Origin: Singulisphaera sp045290345
GTDB lineage: Bacteria > Planctomycetota > Planctomycetia > Isosphaerales > Isosphaeraceae
NCBI RefSeq assembly: GCF_045290345.1
Contig: NZ_CP155447.1
Location: forward strand, 3,534,001 to 3,598,000
DNA: 64,000 bases
Reading direction: 5' to 3'
The notes below the pieces were generated by a model. That model did not search any database, was not told the DNA's origin, and saw only the letters and a program-made list of their open reading frames with translations. Position numbers and translations under genes: made by a program. Within the stretch, counting starts at the first letter, position 1; every line of letters starts with the position of its first letter. Positions 19,674 through 28,458 of the stretch are shown here, piece by piece.

Positions 19674-20015
19674 TTACCTGAACCACCGCAGTCGCTTCTT
19701 CATAAGCCGCTCGAACCGCATCCGGCCATCTGCTGTGGGGCAAGTGGTCACCCACGGCTGTGGGGTCGGTGCGGCTTCGAAGTATTGGAACACGAAGCAT
19801 TCGCCGACCGGATCAAACTCGACGGTCAGCATGGCGTGCCCCCAGTGAATTGGGCTCGTGCGGGCGATGCAGAGTCGGGCGTGGGAAGTCGTCGGGAAGA
19901 GACTCGTTGAGTAGGGCGACGAGGCGATGAATTCGACCAGGTTCAACATCGGACCGAGGTCCCGATAGAACTTCACGACCTCGGGCCAAGATCGCGTTTC
20001 GACGGTGAATGCCAT
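19674..20015 (-). CDS. Hypothetical small soluble protein
   Basis: 113 residues beginning MAFTVETRSWPEVVKFYRD and ending in a basic MKKRLRWFR. No membrane helix or signal. The composition, with several Trp and Phe near the C-terminus and a strand-rich middle (GHAMLTVEFDPVGECFVFQY), is that of a genuine small folded protein. No family recognised. It sits head to head with the Imm50-like gene across a 229-base gap and has the size of immunity proteins, but no toxin is nearby. Confidence 0.65.
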   Translation of the reverse strand: MAFTVETRSWPEVVKFYRDLGPMLNLVEFIASSPYSTSLFPTTSHARLCIARTSPIHWGHAMLTVEFDPVGECFVFQYFEAAPTPQPWVTTCPTADGRMRFERLMKKRLRWFR

Positions 20016-20244
20016 CAGTGCCGCCCGCTCCTAAGCCCATCCGCCCAGTTCGCCAGGTAACACCTGATGATAGCAGGACATCCACGGCCGTGCGCCAGCT
20101 TGAAAGAGGAGTTACCCATAAGCCGACAGGAGGACCGAGTGGCCCTGATTCGGATCGACGAGGGCAGATCGGGTCGCGTAAGATCGGCGGAGGTGCTTGA
20201 ACTGGAATTTGGACCGAGCATCACTCCCACACCAGAAAGAGGAT

Positions 20245-20691
20245 ATGGACGCGACCGATCGAATTCTCGGGGGTGAAAGGCTCACATCCGTCTTCGGTTA
20301 CTGGCCCTCATTTCACGACGCCGAGGTTATTTGGCTCCGGATGGACCGCCGGTCGTTCGCCGATGGAGGAGGGCCGATCGTCGAGTTGATGCTTCATACA
20401 TTCGAGATTACGAGTGACGTCGGGCCTGATGGCTGCTACGTGTTGCGGAACCATGTATTGGTCCATTTCCGCTTCCATGACGCGGTTGAGTTGCGACTTG
20501 CAGGGTTCAATCACCAGAACGCCTTGTTCGGCTTGACCGTCTCCGACCTCCGCGAACGCCAGTGGGAGCACATCCATTTCGAAGTCCATCTCCAACCGGC
20601 ATTTGGCGTAGGGGCTTCGTTCCAATGCCACGAGATTGAGGTGTTGAGTGTAGAACCCTGCGACAAGAACGGAGTGCCGGCCGACGCTTGA
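20245..20691 (+). CDS. Imm50-like protein (orphan immunity protein family)
   Basis: 148 residues from ATG 20245, preceded by GAAAGAGG. The opening FGYWPSFHDAEVIWLRMDR, the LMLHTFEI strand and the FNHQNALFGLTV segment match the layout known for immunity protein 50 family members (FGxWPSFHDAEV is its hallmark). Family members are predicted to neutralise polymorphic toxins in the cytoplasm. No cognate toxin gene is visible in the window, so it would be an orphan. In-frame start TTG 20197 is possible but less likely. Confidence 0.75.
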   Translation: MDATDRILGGERLTSVFGYWPSFHDAEVIWLRMDRRSFADGGGPIVELMLHTFEITSDVGPDGCYVLRNHVLVHFRFHDAVELRLAGFNHQNALFGLTVSDLRERQWEHIHFEVHLQPAFGVGASFQCHEIEVLSVEPCDKNGVPADA

Positions 20692-20831
20692 TTGCGTTCT
20701 ACGGTGGATTTGGCGACTTGTAATGAAATGTAAAAATAATACTATCTGGATAGATTGCCGATAACCGCAGGTACTGAAAACAGCGTCCTTCGCTTTCCAT
20801 CCGGTTGGCAGCCTGTGGCCGGCCGCGTACG

Positions 20832-20976
20832 CTACAGCGGTTGGTGTTCGGCTGGCGCACGGAAAAAGGGTCAGGCACCCGGCCGCTACGTGGAACAGAC
20901 TGTGCCAAGGGACCCGCGGGCCGGGAGCCAGTCCCCTTTTTCCTTCGTCGTACGCAACCCGTTGGTAAACCGCTGG
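20832..20976. repeat. Dispersed palindromic intergenic repeat (GGGGACTGGC type), copy 2
   Basis: An imperfect inverted repeat of 145 bases. The left end runs CTACAGCGGTT, GGCGCACGGAAAAAGGG and CACCCGGCC; the right end is the complement of CTCCAGCGGTTTACC, GAAGGAAAAAGGGG and GCTCCCGGCC. Its end motif AGCGGTTTAC and inner ACTGGCxCCCGGCC string match those of the element at 17602-17945, so the two belong to one repeat family. Confidence 0.6.
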
Positions 20977-21015
20977 AGATGGTGGGCACGGCCTAGAGGC
21001 AGGGGAGGGCAGCCG

Positions 21016-21561
21016 GTGTTCCGTTCACTGACCCTTGTCGCTGTCACAATCTGTGCGGTCTCAGGTTGCCGCGAAAGCGACAGATCCCAAGTCGCCGGAA
21101 AGGAGGACCGGCCGCTCGCTGCCTTGCCGATGCCTGCCGAGATCACTGTTCTTAGCGGCACAACTTTTCGGTGCGGGAATGTGCCTTGTCAGTTGCTCGG
21201 GGTAAAGGAGTCGGCTGACCCCGCCGTCCGGGAGCGGGCGGAGAGGTTTACCCGTCTGTGGTTCAAGAGTGTCGGCAACTACATCGGGATTTACAACAGC
21301 AGCAACCCGCTGATGGCCAAGGACGGAACGTCGGTCGTCTGGATACGGGGATACGACACCTACCTCTCCTGCCTGAGCGAGGAGTTGGTCCGAGTGGGAC
21401 TCGCGGAGGTTGATGGCTCGCTGTGGGCCGACTACACCTTCACGGTCCCGAGGAAGGACGGTGAGGCGGTGGAAGACTGGCTCGGAATCCTCCGCAAGGC
21501 AAAGGAAGGGCACGAGCGAGGAGAGAAGCCCCACGTGTTATTCGATTGGCCACTGAAGTGA
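21016..21561 (+). CDS. Lipoprotein with staphylococcal-nuclease-like domain
   Basis: 181 residues. The start is set at GTG 21016 because GGGGAGGG lies upstream and the reading then begins with a lipoprotein signal: hydrophobic core and lipobox AVSGC (Cys18). The mature part has an SNase-like order: ITVLSGTTFRCG, CQLLGVKE, a helical RERAERFTRLW region, and ELVRVGLAEVDG. In true thermonucleases the acidic and Arg catalytic residues lie in these blocks, but here the usual DGDT is VLSGTT and the catalytic set looks incomplete, so a nuclease-fold binding protein is as likely as an enzyme. Confidence 0.65.
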   Translation: MFRSLTLVAVTICAVSGCRESDRSQVAGKEDRPLAALPMPAEITVLSGTTFRCGNVPCQLLGVKESADPAVRERAERFTRLWFKSVGNYIGIYNSSNPLMAKDGTSVVWIRGYDTYLSCLSEELVRVGLAEVDGSLWADYTFTVPRKDGEAVEDWLGILRKAKEGHERGEKPHVLFDWPLK

Positions 21562-21688
21562 ACGAGGTCGAAGGCCAACCTCGCATGGCATCGGCCCCGG
21601 CCCATTGCAAGCACTATTCAGATTTAACGATCCGCGAAAGAGCTAACGATGATTCTTGCGGTTTCCGCCACGGGTTGGTTTGCAGTAG

Positions 21689-21707
21689 TACGGCCGGCCC
21701 GGCCGTA
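21689..21707. repeat. GC-rich palindrome, related to the tandem repeat at 32809
   Basis: The 19-base string TACGGCCGGCCCGGCCGTA is palindromic except for its centre base, and is followed by AATT. The same ACGGCCGGCCCGGCCGTAATT string occurs at 32808-32828, where it is part of a 30-bp tandem repeat. Confidence 0.55.
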
Positions 21708-21710
21708 ATT

Positions 21711-21765
21711 CCGTGACCAGGCCGGAAATCTCTCGAGATTCTCGCCAAGTCGCGGATCGTTGTGT
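21711..21765 (-). repeat. Dispersed 55-bp intergenic repeat, copy 2
   Basis: On the minus strand it carries the blocks ACAACGAT, GGCGAGAATCTCG and AGATTTCCGGCCTG in the order seen at 8062-8116. It directly follows the GC palindrome at 21689 and ends beside the 3' end of the trmB-like gene. Confidence 0.55.
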
Positions 21766-22560
21766 TTAAGACGGTCGGCCCTCTTCCCAGGCATCGAGAT
21801 CGCACCAGGGGCCGCGGCTCTTGAACCGGGGGGCGGGTAAGGTCTCGGCCAGGGCGAGAGCGGTGTCGCGCGTGATGTCATCGCGGCGGCGGCCCGCGCC
21901 TCGGAAGATGCGCAGGCCGCGGCCGCGGGCCAGGATCTCTCGCCGCGATCGGCCTGCGGGGGCGTCGGGCCAAGGTCCCACCTGTTCCGCAAAGTCGAAG
22001 AAGACGGGGATGACCTTCTCGAAGTAGGCCCAATAATCAGGGTTGTCGGTCTGGATGACGAATAGGCCCCCAGGTTGAAGACCACGGTGAACGTCGGCCA
22101 GAAACCGAGGGGTCACCAGGCGGAGGTGCGCTTGGCGCGGGTTGTGGTAGGGCTGGGGGTGGTAGAGATGGACCTCGGCGAGACTGGCCTCGCTCACGTA
22201 CGAGGCCATCAACGACTGGGCGTCTCGGACCGCGAACCGAACGTTATGCAGCCCGCGTTGGTTGGCGCGGCGGGTGGCGTAGCGGATCACCACGGGGAGG
22301 ATATCGGTGGCGAGATGATTGACTTCGGGACGAGCCAGGGCACTCAAGAGCGTATAGCGACCGTTACCGCAGCCGAGTTCCAGAATCGTGGGCGCGGAGC
22401 GACCGAAGATCGCGGCCCAGTCGAGTGGGCCCGGTGGAGGCAATCGCTTGATCGCCGTTCGTGCCCATTCCGACTCCGGGAGGATCTGCCCTGGGATCGT
22501 GACTCCGAACTCCATCTCGACATCGCCAGGACTCGGCATTGGTTTCCTCAAGAGGCCCAC
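21766..22560 (-). CDS. trmB: TrmB-like tRNA (guanine-N7-)-methyltransferase
   Basis: Would methylate G46 of tRNA using S-adenosylmethionine. 264 residues; Rossmann motif I is ILELGCGNGRYTL (about 59-71), followed by HLATDI and NVRFAVRDA. The family motif after strand 4, usually FPDPWPKKRH, is here LYHPQPYHNPRQAH, with FLADVHRGLQPGGLFVIQTD downstream as in TrmB. The usual C-terminal region carries extra basic residues. The changed motif is shared by some planctomycete homologues as far as I recall. Start may be ATG 22560 or ATG 22536. Confidence in the family is good; in the exact substrate, moderate. Confidence 0.8.
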   Translation of the reverse strand: MGLLRKPMPSPGDVEMEFGVTIPGQILPESEWARTAIKRLPPPGPLDWAAIFGRSAPTILELGCGNGRYTLLSALARPEVNHLATDILPVVIRYATRRANQRGLHNVRFAVRDAQSLMASYVSEASLAEVHLYHPQPYHNPRQAHLRLVTPRFLADVHRGLQPGGLFVIQTDNPDYWAYFEKVIPVFFDFAEQVGPWPDAPAGRSRREILARGRGLRIFRGAGRRRDDITRDTALALAETLPAPRFKSRGPWCDLDAWEEGRPS

Positions 22561-22631
22561 TCATTCCGAAGAGAAGAACGAGAAATTCATAGTTCGCCAG
22601 TCGGCTTGCGACAAACTGGATCAAGCGCAAA

Positions 22632-24028
22632 TCAATTCCGAGGGACGCGGTTCATCGTGTAGTGGCAGGTGCCAGGATTGGCGTCGGGCAACGTGGTCCG
22701 GACTTCGTAGATTCGGTCAGGAATCAGCGGTTCCTTGAGACTCAGTCGAACGGTTCGACCGTCGGGCCCGAGCGTGGCCTTGGCGACGTGCAACGATTCT
22801 TCATCGACGGGTGGAGAGTGATAGGCCCCTTGGAAGATGTGGTGATAGCGTCTGATCAGGTAGCGGTTCGGATCGGTGGCCGCCGCGGCATCGGCAGGCG
22901 CTGCAAAGTAGGTGAGGTGAAGCCGTCGTGAGCGGCCTTCACTTCCTGGATCCCGAACGTTCGCTTGCCTGTATCGGTCACTTTGAAAACGGCTCCTTGT
23001 TCGGGTTCGCCTCCCCAGGCGGGTTCGCGTAGGCTCCCGACGTACAGCTCGCCCCGAGGCGAGAAGGCGACGCAGATTGGCCCGAGCAGGTTCTCGAGAA
23101 AGGGATAACAGGCCCCTTGGGTCTGGCCGTCGACTTCCTCAAGGCTGGCGCGCAGGATGAACCGATTGTTGTATTCGCAGAGGATGAGCTGTCCTTCGAG
23201 CGGGCCGAACTTGCCGCCGGTATCGGCGAATTCGAGTCCGTTGACCGAGCGTGCCCAGGGGTACGGAATCCGGACGGCGGGGGGGACGACGGGTCGCCCC
23301 GACCCGGTAGGAGAATCGGCCTGGCTGGCGTAGCCGTACCAGCCGCCGGGGACAAGTTGATCGATCTCACAGGTCGTCTTCTGCTGCCCTTGGTTGTCGG
23401 TAAAGAAGACCTTGCCGTCGTGACCTCGCGTGGCCCAGCCCGTGGGATAGCGCAGGCCGTCGGCCACGATGGAGACTTGACCGTCGGGTTTCACGTTGAC
23501 CGCTTTGCCGCGGAGGTAGTGACGCCCCTTGATGGGACGTTCCCGGACGTCATCGGTGACGGGACAAATGATCCAACCTCCGCCTGGCCATCGGGCGATC
23601 CCGGTCGTCCAGTCGTGGTGATCCTTGGTGACGTCCCAGTCGTCCGAAAGGGTCAACCAGCGCTCCGCCCAGCCATCGCGGTCGCGATCCGAGAGGCGGA
23701 GAAAGGCACTTCGGGTGGCGATTAAGAGGTCGTCTCCCTCCGCTTTCAGGCCCAGCGGCCAGTGCGGCAGAGTTCCCGCCCACCGATTGTAGCGGTCGAG
23801 TCGCCCGTCGTTGTCGGAATCGGCCGCAACCAGGACGTTGCCGTCCATCGATCCGACCACCAACGATCCATCGGCCCGAACCGTCATGCAACTCGGCAAG
23901 ACGTCGTTCGGCAGCGGGAGCTTTTGGGCGACGTACCCGCCCGAGGCTGCCAGGGGCTCGGCGGCTTGCGCTGAGAGTGTCCCCAGAACGAGGGTTGAGG
24001 CAACGATGGAAGCAGCGAAACATCTCAT
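22632..24028 (-). CDS. Exported PVC-type glucose/sorbosone-dehydrogenase-like beta-propeller protein, frameshifted
   Basis: Planctomycete family related to PQQ-dependent sugar dehydrogenase propellers, possibly calcium-binding (DSDNDGRLD). ATG 24028 gives a signal peptide ending SAQAA. Blades are marked by repeated DGSLVVGSMDGNVLVA, GDDLLIATRSAFLRLSD and GWATRGHDGKVFF-type strands, and a VGSLREPAWGGEP block. The uninterrupted frame ends near 22856 in a nonsense tail, but one extra base near 22917 (CC to CCC) restores LTYFAAPADAAAATDPNR and runs to TGA 22632, giving about 465 residues. The heme or PQQ dependence is not shown by the sequence. Confidence 0.75.
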
Positions 24029-24293
24029 AAGTACGGTCCCGTCCGGCCCTGCGCGTGGTTGTCCTTCATCTTGACAGACGGGTCGCCCGCCGGGCAAGCG
24101 GCCCGCGATCCTCAAAAAGGGAACGGAGGGGGACTTGTTGGTCTTTCATTGAGGTCGAATGCGATGTTCATCGCCCCCCTCTGGACGGTATCTTGGAGGG
24201 GTCGTCGCTCTTTAGCGGCAGGCGATCGTCCGAGCGATCGTTGGCTGGGATCGACGTTGAACCCTCGAGCTGGACCCTGAGCCTGAGCCCTCC

Positions 24294-24634
24294 ATGTCCG
24301 AATCGTCCGTCGTCGCCGACCTGATGGCTGTGATCGCCGAGCGCAGTCTCGTCCGCCCGCCGACCGGTCGTATGTGGTTTCCCTCCTTCAGGCAGGTGAT
24401 CCCAAGATTCTGGGGAAGATTGCCGAGGAGGCCGCGGAAGTCGTGGCGGCCGCCGCCGAACCTGGCGACGAAGGACGCGATCATCTGGTCCGCGAGGCGG
24501 CCGACCTCATCTTTCACGCGTTGGTCTTGCTTGGCAGACACGACGTCTCGTGGCCGGCCGTGGAGGCAGAACTGGCCCGCCGGTTCGGCATCAGTGGGAT
24601 CGTCGAGAAAGAGTCCCGATCTAGCCAGGGATAA
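24294..24634 (+). CDS. hisE: Phosphoribosyl-ATP pyrophosphatase HisE, frame broken by one base
   Basis: Second step of histidine biosynthesis, hydrolysing PR-ATP to PR-AMP. Two frames join near 24368: the first gives MSESSVVADLMAVIAER and RPPTG, the second SYVVSLLQAGDPKILGKIAE, then EEAAEVVAAAAEPGDEGRDH and a LVREAADLIFHALVLL block. The acidic EExxE...E...D motifs of the all-alpha NTP pyrophosphatase fold are intact. Where the sequence reads GGTCGTATG the family needs GGTTCGTATG, a missing T. Because the gene is otherwise complete, sequencing error is the simpler explanation. It stands apart from other his genes. Confidence 0.8.
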
Positions 24635-24864
24635 AAAAAACGATCGGTGAAAGTGAATTTGCGCCGGGCAACGTCTGCGAGTCCGGAACCCATGGCAGGC
24701 GGCGAAAAAGGCCTGTTGCACTCGTATATTGGAGATTGTCTTCTACGAGGCCTGACCGCTGTTCCATTGTTGGATCGTGGCACGAACCATTGTCGCTGAC
24801 TCTCGGTCTGGTTTACGATGAGTCGGAGGCGACACGTTTAAGAGTTTTGGGAGTCTGGGGTTGC

Positions 24865-25962
24865 ATGGCTAGTCGTGTAGTTCTGGCGATGAGCGGCGGA
24901 GTGGATAGCTCAGTGGCCGCGCACTTGCTCAAAGAGCAGGGGCATGAGGTCATTGGCCTCTTCATGCGCACCGGCGCCCATGCCGAGGACGCCGAACGCC
25001 GCTCCAAGACCTGCTGCAGCGCGACGGACGCCGTTGATGCGCGGAACGTCGCCGACCGGCTCGACATCCCGTTCTACTCACTCGACTTCGAGCCCGATTT
25101 CAAGCGGATCATGGATCAGTTCGCTGACGAGTACGTCGCCGGTCGAACGCCGAACCCGTGCGTGATGTGTAATATCTGGCTCAAGTTCGGCAAGCTCTGG
25201 TCCTACGGGAAGCAGGTCGGCGCCGATTTTGTGGCCACGGGACACTATGCCCGGATCAAGTCCGCGCCTGATGGCTCGTTGCGGGTGGCGCGCGGCATTG
25301 ATGAGGCGAAAGACCAGTCTTACGTTCTGTTTGGTCTGCGCCGGGACTTGCTCTCAAACGTCTTGCTTCCGATCGGGGAGTATCCCAAGTCGGAAGTCCG
25401 TTCGATCGCTCGCGAGTTGGGGTTGCCCGTGCACGACAAGCCGGACAGCCAGGAGATCTGCTTCGTCCCGCAGGACGACTATCTCGAGTTCGTTCGCGCC
25501 CGACGGCCGGGCCTCGACACATCAGGGACCATCGTGGACGAGGACGGGAAGGAACTCGGCCGCCACTCCGGTATCGAGGCCTTCACGATCGGCCAGCGGC
25601 GAGGACTCGGGGTGGCCGTGGGATCACCGCGGTACGTCGTCCAGATCGAGCCGACATCAAAGACAGTGACCGTGGGCCGGCGGGATTCGCTCGAGAAGCA
25701 GGGGTTGATCGCGACTCGCTTCAACTGGCAAGGCGAAGTTCCCCAGGCTCCCATTCCCTGTCTGGCACAGATCAGGGCGCATCATACGGCCGTCTCCGCG
25801 ACCGTCGAGCCGCTCGCCGGCGATCGCGCCCGCGTTGTTTTCGAGACACCGCAACTGGCAATAACCCCCGGCCAGGTGGTCACGGTCTACCAAGACGACC
25901 TGGTGCTGGGCGGCGGCTGGATCGATCAGAGTTTCGATATCTCCCCCGAAGTCGAATCCTGA
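24865..25962 (+). CDS. mnmA: tRNA-uridine 2-sulfurtransferase MnmA
   Basis: Thiolates U34 of Glu, Gln and Lys tRNAs in the cytoplasm using ATP and a persulfide from a sulfur relay. 365 residues; the PP-loop SGGVDSS is at residues 10-16, the catalytic Cys99 in NPCVMCN and the second active Cys199 in SQEICFVP, and the GQRRGLGVA motif of the C-terminal part is present. The start is ATG 24865, which matches the family N-terminus (MASRVVLAMSGG); the frame is open further upstream to 24736. A 65-codon overlap of other frames is shadow. Confidence 0.97.
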   Translation: MASRVVLAMSGGVDSSVAAHLLKEQGHEVIGLFMRTGAHAEDAERRSKTCCSATDAVDARNVADRLDIPFYSLDFEPDFKRIMDQFADEYVAGRTPNPCVMCNIWLKFGKLWSYGKQVGADFVATGHYARIKSAPDGSLRVARGIDEAKDQSYVLFGLRRDLLSNVLLPIGEYPKSEVRSIARELGLPVHDKPDSQEICFVPQDDYLEFVRARRPGLDTSGTIVDEDGKELGRHSGIEAFTIGQRRGLGVAVGSPRYVVQIEPTSKTVTVGRRDSLEKQGLIATRFNWQGEVPQAPIPCLAQIRAHHTAVSATVEPLAGDRARVVFETPQLAITPGQVVTVYQDDLVLGGGWIDQSFDISPEVES

Positions 25963-26029
25963 CGCATTTTTTTCGCGTTTTCATCTCTTGACACGTTCCT
26001 GATTGAACGATCGCTTGGAGTCTGCGCCG

Positions 26030-26338
26030 ATGGTCACTGTGGGCATGTACTATGACGTCATTCCCGAGAAGAAAACGCTTTTCACCACCAAATTTCAAGA
26101 AGTCATCGAGCTCATGAAGACGATTGAGGGGCACAAGTCAAGCTTCCTCTATCAGCGCGTTGACGATCCCAACTCCTTTGCCGTTCTGAGCGAGTGGAGC
26201 GATCAGCAAGCGTTTCTGGACTTTATTCGTTCCGACACGTTTCGTCAGGTGACGACCTGGGGACGCGAGCAGATTCTCCGGTCGATGCCCAAGCACAAGA
26301 TTTATCCGCGTGCGGAGGATCTCGGTCGTCCCTCCTGA
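26030..26338 (+). CDS. Antibiotic-biosynthesis-monooxygenase-like (ABM) domain protein
   Basis: 102 residues, dimeric alpha/beta barrel type: a strand MVTVGMYYDVIPEKK, a helix FTTKFQEVIELMKTIEGHK, then FLYQRVDDPNSFAVLSEWSD, a DFIRSDTFRQV helix and the closing strand. The EWSD and FxxF pattern is typical of ABM domains. ATG 26030 fits the first strand; a TTG at 26003 is in frame. A perfect -35 TTGACA at 25988 lies upstream but no good -10 was seen. ABM proteins include heme-degrading and quinone-oxidising enzymes and many of unknown role, so no reaction is assigned. Confidence 0.8.
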   Translation: MVTVGMYYDVIPEKKTLFTTKFQEVIELMKTIEGHKSSFLYQRVDDPNSFAVLSEWSDQQAFLDFIRSDTFRQVTTWGREQILRSMPKHKIYPRAEDLGRPS

Positions 26339-26542
26339 ACCTGAACTCGGATTGCCTTCGAAACGGCGATCCACTACGATTTCACGGACTCCCTCGCACA
26401 GAGGGAGCGTCTGCGCATGATGCGTGGGCGACTCCTCGGCACGATTTGCACCTCGGCGTGTTGCATCCCCCGGCGATCTCCCTCGTTTTGCGGCTCGACA
26501 AGCGACGGTGCGTTTGAATCACAAACGGAGTTTTGAGATTCC

Positions 26543-27763
26543 ATGGCGCGTGTCAGTCTGATCCTGCCCCTGTCCCCCGGCACTTTGCTGACCGCCGAAG
26601 CGATCGAGAAATTCCGCGTGTGTCTCGAAGAAGCGGGACACACGGTGGAGGTGCTCGGTATTGCCGACCCGAGGTCGCCCCATTTTCCGCTCGTGGCCGG
26701 TTCCTGGTGGCGCTCGTTTGTGGCGCCTGAGCCGGGACTGGCCTCGGCCTCCATGGCCGGTCTCCGACGTGCCAAGGGAGACATCCTTGTCGTGCTCGAT
26801 CATCACCGAGGTTACACCCTCACTGATCTGAGCCGCGTGATCGAGCCGCTGCAAACGCGCGACGCCGACCTGGTCGTCGCGAGCCGAAACGCCTCGCGAG
26901 GCGCCGAAATCCGACCTGGTCGCGTGGCGGTTTGGGCCGGACTGGCGGCTCGTCGCGTGATCGGGTCGACCGACCCGTTCTCAGGACTGGTGGCCTTGAC
27001 CCGCGACCTGGCCCGATCGGCCGAGTTCGAGCCGCTTGGTTCCAGTTTCACGCTCGAATTGCTTGCGAGGGCCGGCGGCCAGCGCCAGGACGTCGCGGTG
27101 AGCCGAGGTCGGCGTGCGTCCCGCAAGCGCGTGGAACTCGATGATCTCCGCCACCTCAAGAGATTGGGCGATCATAAGTTCGGCAATATCTCCCGACTGA
27201 TTCAATTCTGCGTGGTGGGCGCATCGGGCATGGTCGTCGACCTGTCTTGCTACGCCTTGTTCCAGTGGCTCTTCTCCCGAACGAACCTGGCGGCGATGAC
27301 AGCGCCTGTGGTTGGCGGATCGCTGGCCCTCGCGGTGGCCGGGGCCTGTTCGATCGCCTTGGCGTTGATCTGGAATTTTTCGCTCAACCGCCGCCTGACG
27401 TTCAGCTACGCCCGGCGCGGGTCGCTGCTTCATCAGTTCTTGGGCTACGTTCTGAGCAATGCGCTTGGCGTTGGCCTGAGCTTCTCACTGCGACTGATTC
27501 TCCCCAGGCAGTTTTCCTTCTTCAACCGCCACCGGCTCGCGGCCGCCCTGGTCGGCATCGTCGCGGCGACCGGGATCAGTTTCTCGATGGCCCGCTGGTT
27601 TGTTTTCGGCCGGCGTCCCAACGACTCCGTCGAGCCGCCACTCACAGACGAAGAGAGTTGCGACGAAGTGACGCTTGTGGGAGTCGCCGAGATTGATGGA
27701 GGAGGAGTCGAGCGGCCTCAGCATGTGGGACCGGCGCACTTCTCGTCGTTCGAGCCTTCCTGA
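26543..27763 (+). CDS. Glycosyltransferase family 2-like / GtrA membrane fusion protein
   Basis: 406 residues. Residues 1-210 are a GT2-like domain (MARVSLILPLSPGTLL, ILVVLDHHRGYTLTDL, LVVASRNASRGAEIRPGRVA), followed by a GtrA domain (about 218-350) of four membrane helices with the NFSLNRRLTF signature. Such fusions transfer or flip lipid-linked sugars. The DxD motif of GT2 reads LDHH, so the metal-binding acids may be altered and activity should be treated cautiously. The last 15 codons run into the end of the convergent minus-strand gene. It is not in an obvious operon. Confidence 0.82.
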   Translation: MARVSLILPLSPGTLLTAEAIEKFRVCLEEAGHTVEVLGIADPRSPHFPLVAGSWWRSFVAPEPGLASASMAGLRRAKGDILVVLDHHRGYTLTDLSRVIEPLQTRDADLVVASRNASRGAEIRPGRVAVWAGLAARRVIGSTDPFSGLVALTRDLARSAEFEPLGSSFTLELLARAGGQRQDVAVSRGRRASRKRVELDDLRHLKRLGDHKFGNISRLIQFCVVGASGMVVDLSCYALFQWLFSRTNLAAMTAPVVGGSLALAVAGACSIALALIWNFSLNRRLTFSYARRGSLLHQFLGYVLSNALGVGLSFSLRLILPRQFSFFNRHRLAAALVGIVAATGISFSMARWFVFGRRPNDSVEPPLTDEESCDEVTLVGVAEIDGGGVERPQHVGPAHFSSFEPS

Positions 27764-28458
27764 TCCCCGTCCTGAAACAAGGGCGGGTCGAAGAGGTAAG
27801 CGGCTCCCGGTTCGTGACTGAAGGTGCTCGATACGGGCTTCCTGAGGTGCTGCCAGACGAGGACGGCGATCACGACCCCCGCGCCGCTGATCCCGAGAAT
27901 CCAGTCGTTGACCGCGTTGCGGGAGCGCACGACGGGTGGACGCGTCGGCCGGGGCGGCGAGGACGGCGGTCGAGGGCCGACGATCAAGGGGGCGAGACGC
28001 TCGGTATCCCCCCCCTGGTAGCGGATCCGTTTCAGGTAGGTCCCGACGAAGCGGACGCTTTCCTGAACAGGTGGGGTTGAGGCCCCGTCCTTCGGCGCGG
28101 GGTAAACCCAGCAGAAGGGATCGCCCGAGGGGGTCACGGCCCAGGCCTCAACCAGTGGGGGAAAGGTTCCGAAGGCCCCCTGGAGGAATCGGCGGACGAT
28201 TCGACCCTCGACCTGGACCCGAACCCCTGCGTATTTGGTGGGATGGTCCCAGAGTTCCCGGAACCGGAGCAACCTGGGAACGGGTTCCGAGTCACGCGCG
28301 ATGAGCGACCGGCGATAGTCGGCGAGGTCGGCGACCGTGAGCGGCGAGTCATCTCCTCGCGTCGAGGGGATTGTGACACTCAGAAGGAGCCAGGCCGCGA
28401 TCTGCGCTTGCCTTGACGTCTTGAACCATCGCCATCGCCGAGTGATCCGGCCAGTCAT
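27718..28458 (-). CDS. Conserved bitopic membrane protein of the Exb operon (type X, copy 2)
   Basis: 246 residues, paralogue in position and pattern of the protein at 6357-7256. Shared blocks in order: LWDHPTKYAGVRVQVEGR, EAWAVTP and a YxxRIRYQGGxxxRLAPLIVGP-like end; a C-terminal membrane helix (about 187-205) and an N-terminal signal/helix (about 18-34) flank them. The ATG overlaps the stop of the upstream exbD by four bases (28455-28458), which means translational coupling. The last 46 bases overlap the convergent GT2-GtrA gene. Its function is unknown; the conserved operon position suggests a motor-linked partner. Confidence 0.72.
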   Translation of the reverse strand: MTGRITRRWRWFKTSRQAQIAAWLLLSVTIPSTRGDDSPLTVADLADYRRSLIARDSEPVPRLLRFRELWDHPTKYAGVRVQVEGRIVRRFLQGAFGTFPPLVEAWAVTPSGDPFCWVYPAPKDGASTPPVQESVRFVGTYLKRIRYQGGDTERLAPLIVGPRPPSSPPRPTRPPVVRSRNAVNDWILGISGAGVVIAVLVWQHLRKPVSSTFSHEPGAAYLFDPPLFQDGDQEGSNDEKCAGPTC

